Shown here: positions 1 through 5,386 of the stretch, piece after piece
How positions within the stretch are numbered: position 1 is the first letter of the stretch
Layout of the letters: each line of letters begins with the position of its first letter
Position numbers and translations under genes: made by a program
Notes under the pieces: generated by a model
What the model saw: only the letters and a program-made list of their open reading frames with translations
Database searches by the model: none
Told to the model about the DNA's origin: nothing
Source: JBFWIL01 sp050256015
GTDB taxonomy: Bacteria > Bacteroidota > Bacteroidia > Bacteroidales > Prolixibacteraceae
Direction of reading: 5' to 3'
DNA: 7,464 bases
NCBI GenBank assembly: GCA_050256015.1
Contig: JBFWIL010000130.1
Span: 1-7,464, forward strand

Positions 1-617
1 TCTTTGCATGTAACAGCTTCGTCCCTGGAAATATGAAAAGTGTGGGATCTGAAGCTGTTCATGCAGAGATTCTTGTCTATATGGAAACAGCGTTTCGTCG
101 TGCACAAAAGGCCGGGGTAAAGATCATCGTTTTTGGTAGCGGAGGCTCTCGTTCTATTCCTGAAGGCTTTTCGAGAATGGACGCCCGCAGACAGTTTGTT
201 GAACTTTGCAGGGCCATGGCTCCGCTTGCTGCAAAACACGGGGTCACTGTTGTTTTGGAACCTCTGAACAGGAATGAGTGCAACTTTATTAATTCGGTGA
301 AGGAAGGGGGAGAAATCGTTGAGGAAGTGGATCATCCGAATTTTCGTTTGCTGGCCGATCTGTACCATATGAAAATGGATGGGGAAGGACCGGAAAGTTT
401 GTTGCAGTATGGACATCTGATCAGGCACACGCATATAGCCGAGAAGGAAGGACGCTCTGCACCGGGGACCCATCAGGAAGATTTCAGTTCTTATTTTAAG
501 GCGCTGAAGCAGGCTGGTTACCAGGGAAAGATGTCTCTGGAATGCCGGTGGACCGGGTTGGCTGAGCAGGCTGGACCGGCGCTTCAGACCCTCAGGAAAC
601 AGTTATTATCTAATTAA
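1..617 (+). CDS. Sugar phosphate isomerase/epimerase, xylose-isomerase-like TIM barrel (5' end outside window)
   Basis: The frame is open to the left edge (first full codon at base 3, giving FACNSFVPGN before the Met at 33), so the gene begins upstream and about 200 C-terminal residues are present; the family usually has 270-300. The segment carries the four metal ligands of the AP-endonuclease-2/xylose-isomerase-like barrel. Numbered from the Met at 33, these are Glu76 in LEPLNR, Asp109 in LLADLYHM, His134 in HTHIAE and Glu170 in SLECRW. Their spacing resembles that of D-tagatose/D-psicose 3-epimerases. The family interconverts keto-sugars or related polyols with a divalent metal; the substrate cannot be read from the sequence. 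The stop codon lies six bases before the ATG of the following oxidoreductase, so the two are almost certainly co-transcribed and probably act on one sugar pathway. Whether the protein is exported is unknown because the N-terminus is missing. Family assignment is firm, specificity is not. Confidence 0.88.
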   Translation, partial: FACNSFVPGNMKSVGSEAVHAEILVYMETAFRRAQKAGVKIIVFGSGGSRSIPEGFSRMDARRQFVELCRAMAPLAAKHGVTVVLEPLNRNECNFINSVKEGGEIVEEVDHPNFRLLADLYHMKMDGEGPESLLQYGHLIRHTHIAEKEGRSAPGTHQEDFSSYFKALKQAGYQGKMSLECRWTGLAEQAGPALQTLRKQLLSN

Positions 618-623
618 GTGAAT

Positions 624-1973
624 ATGGATACAAGACGTTCGTTTATTAAAAAGTCAGCTCTTGGAGCTGCAGGTATAACGATGGCCGGTATGGGAATGTC
701 GGCAAAAAGTTACGGCAGCATTATTGGGGCCAACAATCGTGTGCGTGTGGGAATTGTCGGTTTTTCCAATCGTTTCCGCAATTCCCTGGGCAAAGCTTTT
801 TTGAAGTATTCAGAAGAGATGAATTTTGAACTTTTCTCAGTTTGTGATATCTGGAACCGGCGGCGAGATGAGGGGCAAGCCTGGTACAGGGAGATGACCG
901 GGGGCACAATAGGCACGGCGCGTAATACGGATGAGCTTTGGGAGCAGAAGCCCGATGCGGTAATCGTCAGTACGGCTGATTTTCAGCATGCCTTGCTTCT
1001 GGCTGAGGCTGTTAGGGCTGGTGCAGATGTGTATTGTGAAAAACCCTTTGCCGAGACTATGGACGATGCCAATGCAGGGCTAAAAGCAGTAAAGGAAACG
1101 GGCAAGGTTATTCAAATTGGCTCGCAGCGGCGTAGCGGACCTAATTACCATGCGGCTTACGATTATATCCGTTCCGGTAAATTCGGCAAGATTATCGCTG
1201 TGGAGATGACCTGGAATGTAAACCAGCCAGGACGCTGGCGCCTGCCGGAATTGATTAAGCAGATCCGGGAAGAGGATACCGACTGGAAACGCTATTTGAT
1301 GAACCGCCCCTGGGAACCCTGGGATCCTAGAAAATACCTTGAATACAGGTTGTTCTGGCCCTATTCCTCGGGTATTCCCGGGCAGTGGATGGCCCATCAG
1401 ATCGATACGGTACATTGGTTCTCTCATCTGAAGTATCCGCGTTCTGCCGTGGCCAACGGAGGTATTTATATGTGGAATGACGGACGCAGGAATTTTGACA
1501 CAATGACGGCCGTGTTTGATTACGGTCCGGAAGACAGACGGGAGGAAGGATTCCAGGTGATTTATTCATCCCGTCAGACGAACGCTTCCGGAGGCACCAA
1601 GGAATGGTACTTTTCTAACGGTGGGAAGCTGGATCTCGACACAAACATAGTGAACAGTGAAGGCGGGCTTACCGAACGGCATGCCCGGGCTATGGGAAAG
1701 GAACCGTTCCTGCTCGATGAGTTTAAACTTCCCGGAATCAAGGTGGAATCGGAAGCAAATACCGGGGCAGATCCGCTGACCAATGCGCATATGAAGAACT
1801 GGATGGATTGTGTCAGAAACCGTGATATAAAGACGAATGCTCCGGTTGAGGCCGGTTACAGCCATTCCATTGCCAATATCATGGTTACTGCTGCTCTTCG
1901 CACTGGCCAGCGGGCTACTTTCGATGAGAAGCTGAAGCAGGTGGTTGCCGGCGGAAAGGTTTTCAAATATTAA
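624..1973 (+). CDS. Tat-exported Gfo/Idh/MocA family oxidoreductase
   Basis: This is a 449-residue NAD(P)-dependent dehydrogenase-like protein. The N-terminus is a twin-arginine signal (TRRSFIKK at residues 3-10, then a Gly/Ala/Met-rich hydrophobic stretch to about residue 25), so the folded protein probably goes to the periplasm with its cofactor bound. A Rossmann fold follows, starting at RVGIVGFSNR (about 41-50). The family EKP motif is at 139-141, and the C-terminal domain contains GQWMAHQIDTVHW with His258, Asp261 and His264 as likely active-site residues. The glycine-rich loop is unusual: G-F-S-N-R-F replaces the normal GxGxxG/A. ATG 624 is preferred over the in-frame GTG at 618, which abuts the preceding stop; the Tat motif then sits at residue 3. 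No clear Shine-Dalgarno is visible, as is common in Bacteroidetes. The gene follows the TIM-barrel isomerase with a six-base gap and ends at a strong terminator. Related proteins oxidise or reduce sugars, inositols or glycosides; the substrate is not predictable here. Confidence 0.9.
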   Translation: MDTRRSFIKKSALGAAGITMAGMGMSAKSYGSIIGANNRVRVGIVGFSNRFRNSLGKAFLKYSEEMNFELFSVCDIWNRRRDEGQAWYREMTGGTIGTARNTDELWEQKPDAVIVSTADFQHALLLAEAVRAGADVYCEKPFAETMDDANAGLKAVKETGKVIQIGSQRRSGPNYHAAYDYIRSGKFGKIIAVEMTWNVNQPGRWRLPELIKQIREEDTDWKRYLMNRPWEPWDPRKYLEYRLFWPYSSGIPGQWMAHQIDTVHWFSHLKYPRSAVANGGIYMWNDGRRNFDTMTAVFDYGPEDRREEGFQVIYSSRQTNASGGTKEWYFSNGGKLDLDTNIVNSEGGLTERHARAMGKEPFLLDEFKLPGIKVESEANTGADPLTNAHMKNWMDCVRNRDIKTNAPVEAGYSHSIANIMVTAALRTGQRATFDEKLKQVVAGGKVFKY

Positions 1974-1994
1974 CACATAACGATTATGGGTTAT

Positions 1995-2030
1995 AACCGT
2001 CTCTGCTCTGCGAACAGAGACGGTTTTTTT
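1995..2030 (+). terminator. Intrinsic terminator of the isomerase-oxidoreductase operon
   Basis: A perfect 11-base-pair stem (AACCGTCTCTG at 1995-2005 with CAGAGACGGTT at 2015-2025) encloses a nine-base loop. It runs into a seven-T tract at 2024-2030 on the plus strand. It begins 22 bases after the oxidoreductase stop codon. On the minus strand the hairpin is not followed by a T run, so it is not expected to terminate the converging cys transcript efficiently. Confidence 0.93.
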
Positions 2031-2068
2031 ATGTTCTCTTATCAGGAATACTTTCAGCTCCGGGAAAA

Positions 2069-2242
2069 TTGAGGATTATTATTCTGTTGTTTACTGTACA
2101 AGGACTTCTTATGTCCTGCGGCGACGGGAAAGGACAGGCAGTCAGTGGAAAACAGTTGCCGAAGTAAGAACTGTTGGTTTTTACTGCCGCCAGCCTGGGG
2201 GATGTGACGGAGGAACTACGCGATTCTTTTGAAAGGCAGTTT
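2069..2242 (+). pseudogene. Remnant of molybdate-type ABC transporter binding lipoprotein (ModA N-terminus)
   Basis: In the frame of base 2069 the plus strand encodes a lipoprotein-like signal, MRIIILLFTVQGLLMSCGDG if the TTG at 2069 is a start; the lipobox is LMSC with Cys at 2117-2119. After a short linker there is a TAA stop at 2165-2167. The same frame then continues with ELLVFTAASLGDVTEEL and RDSFERQ up to about 2239. This matches the first strand and helix of ModA-family molybdate/oxyanion binding proteins (typically LxVFAAASLxDaxxEl, then a helix ending FE). After that the ModA similarity ends abruptly, so some 200 residues of the normal protein are missing. The stop, the lack of an ATG, and the loss of everything after the first helix all point to a pseudogene. 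The 3' boundary is approximate. No Bacteroidetes-type promoter is seen between the upstream terminator and this remnant. Recognition is by motif only; a sulfate/tungstate-specific relative is possible. Confidence 0.68.
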
Positions 2243-2364
2243 CCTTTGCCGGCAATATGGAAGGAGAAACGCGAACTCTGCCTCTGGCGGTATATGCCTA
2301 TATGCCGGTTCCGTATACTGAACCCCGCAATATGCAGGTAACCCCTGTATGCATAATAGACTAA
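2236..2364 (+). pseudogene. Remnant of molybdate-type ABC permease (ModB C-terminal segment)
   Basis: In a different frame from the ModA remnant (codons counted from 2236), bases 2245-2301 encode FAGNMEGETRTLPLAVYAY. This closely resembles the conserved segment near the C-terminus of ModB permeases, where FAGNxPGxTQTLPLAIY follows the cytoplasmic-loop glutamate-glycine motif. The rest (MPVPYTEPRNMQVTPVCIID, then TAA at 2362) no longer looks like the final transmembrane helix and is probably scrambled sequence. Two tandem copies of TATATGCC (2291-2306) sit where the similarity fades. Roughly the first 190 residues expected of ModB are absent. With the ModA fragment directly upstream, the simplest reading is a single internal deletion that fused the start of modA to the end of modB out of frame, followed by further decay. 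No modC is present; the converging cysN gene starts being read 29 bases further on. Confidence 0.62.
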
Positions 2365-2392
2365 AAGGTAAATGTATTTGTTTTTATTGGGT

Positions 2393-4318
2393 TTACAGGG
2401 GAAAAATACCTTTTTCCCGGCAATAGCTGACGATTCTTTCCTGATTCCTGTCGTTCTGCCGCGGATCAAGCAGCATATCGGGTTGATCGGGAATGTCAAA
2501 AGGCAGATCGATGCCAGGTACACAGCCGAGGTTCTCCAGCTTGTAGAATTCAGGTTTATTGATCCTGCAGTAATCCAGTTTGGCATTCATATAAAACAGG
2601 TGAAAGCGTTCTTTTCCTATAATGCCGGCTATCTGCTCGCGGATTTGTCTGTCAGGCGAGATGAATGAACAGATGGCGATGATTCCCTGATCGTTTAGGA
2701 TACGGCAAACCTCGGCTACCCTACGCAAGTGTTCGGCCCGGTCGGTCGGGCTGTAGTCCAGCTCTCTGGAAAGTCCGGAGCGGACCGAACTTCCGTCTAG
2801 CAGCACGACGGTGGCCCCCAGATCAAAAAGTTGTTTTTCCAGGCGAAAAGCCATTTCGTTTTTCCCCGAGCCGTGCAGTCCGGTTACCCAGAGAGTTACT
2901 CCCCGCTGGTTATAGCGTTTCTGGTAGGCCTCTGCAGCAATCAGGCTTTGTCCACCACGGATTCGTTCCCGGTCCTGTTCGCTGATGCGTGAAGGCAGTT
3001 CATCTGCGTTAAGTTGGTCGATAATCATGCCAACAGCCACCGTATTGTTTGTTACCGGGTCGATCAGCACAAACGAGCCGGTGCTTTTGTTCTTCTTATA
3101 GGCATCGAAGAACAGCGGTTTGTTTGTGGTCAGCACTACCCGGCCGATTTCGTTCAGTTCAAAATGATCGGTTTCCGATTTTTCCAGTGTGTTTACATCA
3201 ATCCGGTATTTGATTTGGTCGATCCGGGTCCGGGTGTTATTATTGGCATGCTTGATAAAAAAATGGGTGTTGGGGTCCATGGGGTGTTCATCCATCCAGA
3301 CGAGCATGGATTCAAAATGACGTTCCATACGGGGCAGGTTGTCGGGGTAGACGATCATATCGCCCCTGGATATATCTATTTCATCTTCCAGGGTAAGCGT
3401 GACTGACAGAGGAGAAAAGGCTTCCTCCAGTTCTCCGTCGTAGCTGACGATATTTTTGATTACGGAAGTTTTTCTGGAGGGCAGGACCATGATTTTTTCT
3501 CCGCGCCGGACAATCCCCGAAGCTACCCGGGCGGAAAATCCTCTGAAATTCCGGTTGGGCCGGAGCACGTATTGTACCGGGTAACGCATGTCATTAAAAT
3601 TGCGATCGGAACTGATATGTACGCTTTCCAGAAGATCAAGCATGCATTTGCCCTGGAACCAGGGCATGCGTACGGATGGTTCAACCACATTGTCGCCTTT
3701 CAGGGCCGAGAGCGGGATGGAACTGACATCGGGGATATCCAGCCGGGCCACAAAGTTTTTGTAGTCATCACAGATCCGGTCGAATGCCTCCCGGTCGTAG
3801 TCAACCAGGTCCATTTTATTTACGGCCAGTATCACATGCTTAATGCCCAGTAGGGATACCAGAAAGGTATGCCTGCGGGTCTGGGTGATCACCCCTTTGG
3901 TGGCATCAATCAAAATAATGGCCAGGTTGGCTGTGGAGGCACCTGTGACCATGTTTCGGGTGTATTGTTCATGCCCCGGTGTATCGGCGATGATGAACTT
4001 GCGTTTGTTGGTGGAGAAATAGCGGTAGGCCACGTCGATGGTGATGCCCTGTTCCCGTTCGGCTTTCAGTCCGTCGAGTAGCAGGGCGTAGTCGATTTCA
4101 TTGCCGGCATGTCCTGTGCGTTTACTGTCACGTTGAAGAGCGGAAAGTTGGTCTTCATAAATCTTTTTACTGTCGAACAGTAGCCGGCCTATCAGGGTTG
4201 ACTTTCCGTCATCTACCGAACCGGCCGTAAGCAGACGCAGCAGGTCTTTTTTTTCATCCCGGTCCAGAAATGCCTTGATATCGGGTGCTTGTACTTTATT
4301 TGAATGTTGATATTTCAT
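2393..4318 (-). CDS. cysN: Sulfate adenylyltransferase GTPase subunit fused to an APS-kinase-like domain (CysN/CysC)
   Basis: This 641-residue protein matches the bifunctional CysN-CysC (NodQ) architecture. Residues 25-240 are an EF-Tu-like GTPase with all G motifs: GSVDDGKS 33-40, DTPGHE 112-117, NKMD 167-170 and SALKG 204-208. Beta-barrel domains 2 and 3 fill about 245-440. A linker of about 30 residues leads to an APS-kinase-like domain (about 474-641). CysN couples GTP hydrolysis to the formation of adenosine 5'-phosphosulfate by CysD. In the kinase domain the fold is clear (Walker A region GLHGSGKN 480-487, FISPDR 552-557, GID 602-604), but several active-site positions are altered. Asn487 replaces the Walker A Ser/Thr, DGSS (508-511) replaces DGDN, EHLRR replaces ENIRR, and the KGLYKKAR segment is not conserved. 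Kinase activity is therefore doubtful. The gene lies 45 bases downstream of cysD, the usual operon order. No terminator is seen after its stop. The GTPase assignment is very secure. Confidence 0.95.
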   Translation of the reverse strand: MKYQHSNKVQAPDIKAFLDRDEKKDLLRLLTAGSVDDGKSTLIGRLLFDSKKIYEDQLSALQRDSKRTGHAGNEIDYALLLDGLKAEREQGITIDVAYRYFSTNKRKFIIADTPGHEQYTRNMVTGASTANLAIILIDATKGVITQTRRHTFLVSLLGIKHVILAVNKMDLVDYDREAFDRICDDYKNFVARLDIPDVSSIPLSALKGDNVVEPSVRMPWFQGKCMLDLLESVHISSDRNFNDMRYPVQYVLRPNRNFRGFSARVASGIVRRGEKIMVLPSRKTSVIKNIVSYDGELEEAFSPLSVTLTLEDEIDISRGDMIVYPDNLPRMERHFESMLVWMDEHPMDPNTHFFIKHANNNTRTRIDQIKYRIDVNTLEKSETDHFELNEIGRVVLTTNKPLFFDAYKKNKSTGSFVLIDPVTNNTVAVGMIIDQLNADELPSRISEQDRERIRGGQSLIAAEAYQKRYNQRGVTLWVTGLHGSGKNEMAFRLEKQLFDLGATVVLLDGSSVRSGLSRELDYSPTDRAEHLRRVAEVCRILNDQGIIAICSFISPDRQIREQIAGIIGKERFHLFYMNAKLDYCRINKPEFYKLENLGCVPGIDLPFDIPDQPDMLLDPRQNDRNQERIVSYCREKGIFPL

Positions 4319-4363
4319 TATTTACGGTTAAGAATTGCCTTTCTGCGGGAAAAGGAGTGCATT

Positions 4364-5272
4364 TTAAAAATACCCTTCCCGTTTTTTCTGTTCCATACTG
4401 GCCTCCTGGTCAAAGTCGATGACCCGTGTGGTTCGTTCGGAAACGTTAACGGTCATCATTTCCTCAACAATTTTCTCAATGGTATCGGCTTCAGACTCTA
4501 TTGCTCCTGTAAGCGGATAACAACCGAGGGTGCGGAAGCGTACTTTTTTTATTTCTGCTTTGGCTGCCATTTCTTTGGGCATACGTTCATCATCTGCTAG
4601 AATGAGGTTTCCATCCACATTGACCACCGGTCTTTCCTTGGCAAAATAAAGCGGAACAATGGGGATGTTTTCAAGACGGATGTATTGCCATACATCCAGT
4701 TCCGTCCAGTTGGAGATAGGAAAGACCCGGATGGATTCCCCCTTGTGTACGCGGGCATTGTAAATATCCCATAATTCGGGCCGTTGGTTTTTCGGATCCC
4801 ATTGGTGATATTTGTCCCGGAATGAAAAGATCCGTTCCTTGGCCCGTGATTTTTCTTCATCTCGTCGGGCTCCCCCGAAGGCAGCATCGAATTTGTATTT
4901 GCTTAGTCCCTCCAGCAGGGCCTGTGTTTTCATGATGTCGGTATGTACTTTGCTGCCATGGGAAAAAGGACCCACTCCGGCTTCAAAACCTTTCCTGTTG
5001 TAATGAACAATCAGGTCCCAGTTGTTTTCGCTGGCATAATTATCTCGAAATGTGATCATTTCCCTGAATTTCCATTTCGAGTCTATATGCATTAAGGGAA
5101 AAGGAACCTTTCCCGGATAAAAAGCTTTTTCAGCCAGACGGACCATAACTGAAGAGTCTTTTCCTATTGAGTAAAGCATCACCGGATTTTCAAACTCTGC
5201 AGCCACTTCCCGGATGATGTGAATGGCTTCGGCTTCCAATTCCCGTAAATGCGTCAGATTGTACTGTGTCAT
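4364..5272 (-). CDS. cysD: Sulfate adenylyltransferase subunit 2 (ATP sulfurylase, CysD)
   Basis: CysD is the catalytic PP-loop subunit of heterodimeric ATP sulfurylase, transferring AMP from ATP to sulfate with CysN as GTPase partner in the cytoplasm. Starting at the ATG complementary to 5270-5272 (MTQYNLTHLRELEAEAIHII) the protein has 302 residues, the usual family length, and its N-terminus lines up with known CysD. A longer in-frame start at 5356 would add 28 residues of non-family sequence and is rejected. Visible motifs are the PP-loop YSIGKDSSVM (34-43), HIDSKWKFREM (62-72), GGARRDEEKSRAKER (133-147) and TLGCYPLTGAIES (248-260), with the usual C-terminus EGYF. The gene is intact. It lies downstream of the SLC13-type transporter (114-base gap) and upstream of cysN/C on the same strand, which fits sulfate uptake plus activation. 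A promoter element in the 114-base gap suggests it can be transcribed separately from the transporter. Confidence 0.97.
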   Translation of the reverse strand: MTQYNLTHLRELEAEAIHIIREVAAEFENPVMLYSIGKDSSVMVRLAEKAFYPGKVPFPLMHIDSKWKFREMITFRDNYASENNWDLIVHYNRKGFEAGVGPFSHGSKVHTDIMKTQALLEGLSKYKFDAAFGGARRDEEKSRAKERIFSFRDKYHQWDPKNQRPELWDIYNARVHKGESIRVFPISNWTELDVWQYIRLENIPIVPLYFAKERPVVNVDGNLILADDERMPKEMAAKAEIKKVRFRTLGCYPLTGAIESEADTIEKIVEEMMTVNVSERTTRVIDFDQEASMEQKKREGYF

Positions 5273-5334
5273 GCGAACATAGTTATTTTGATGGTATTTA
5301 CTGCTTCTGCCTGTCCGGCATAAACATCTGCCTG

Positions 5335-5342
5335 CAAAAATA
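5335..5342 (-). promoter_or_regulatory. Candidate Bacteroidetes -7 box upstream of cysD
   Basis: On the minus strand this reads TATTTTTG, an exact fit to TAnnTTTG. It lies 62 bases upstream of the cysD ATG, which would give a leader of roughly 55 bases. No TTTG/TTG -33 element is found at the 19-21-base spacing (the nearest TTTG is only about 11 bases away), so the assignment rests on one box. Confidence 0.4.
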
Positions 5343-5386
5343 AGGGATTCTGCCAAACCTGTATGGGTATTAATTCTTATTCTGTT

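Noticed and set aside
618..623. GTG at 618 as start of the oxidoreductase
   Set aside because: It is possible, since it abuts the preceding stop, but ATG 624 is two codons later, keeps the Tat motif and is the commoner start. No Shine-Dalgarno decides between them.
1566..1976. Minus-strand open frame of 136 codons opposite the oxidoreductase
   Set aside because: It is a shadow of a well-conserved coding region, with unlikely protein composition.
2165..2167. Programmed readthrough or recoding of the TAA in the ModA remnant
   Set aside because: The protein loses ModA similarity soon afterwards and the following ModB piece is in another frame, so readthrough could not give a functional product.
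2332..2356. Imperfect inverted repeat (ATGCAGG...CCTGTAT) as a terminator for cysN
   Set aside because: The stem is about seven pairs with a mismatch and no T run follows on either strand.
2029..2586. Minus-strand open frame of 185 codons covering the 2031-2392 gap and the 3' end of cysN
   Set aside because: It overlaps a secure gene by nearly 200 bases in another frame, its translation shows no recognisable domain or sensible N-terminus, and the plus strand of the same gap carries clear ModA/ModB similarity.
2372..2668. Plus-strand open frame of 98 codons
   Set aside because: Almost wholly antisense to the conserved CysC domain of cysN; no signal or domain visible.
5273..5356. Extended N-terminus for CysD (start at 5356)
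   Set aside because: The extra 28 residues are not CysD-like and are Cys/Arg rich. The start at 5272 gives the standard 302-residue protein, and the extension would cover the candidate promoter box.
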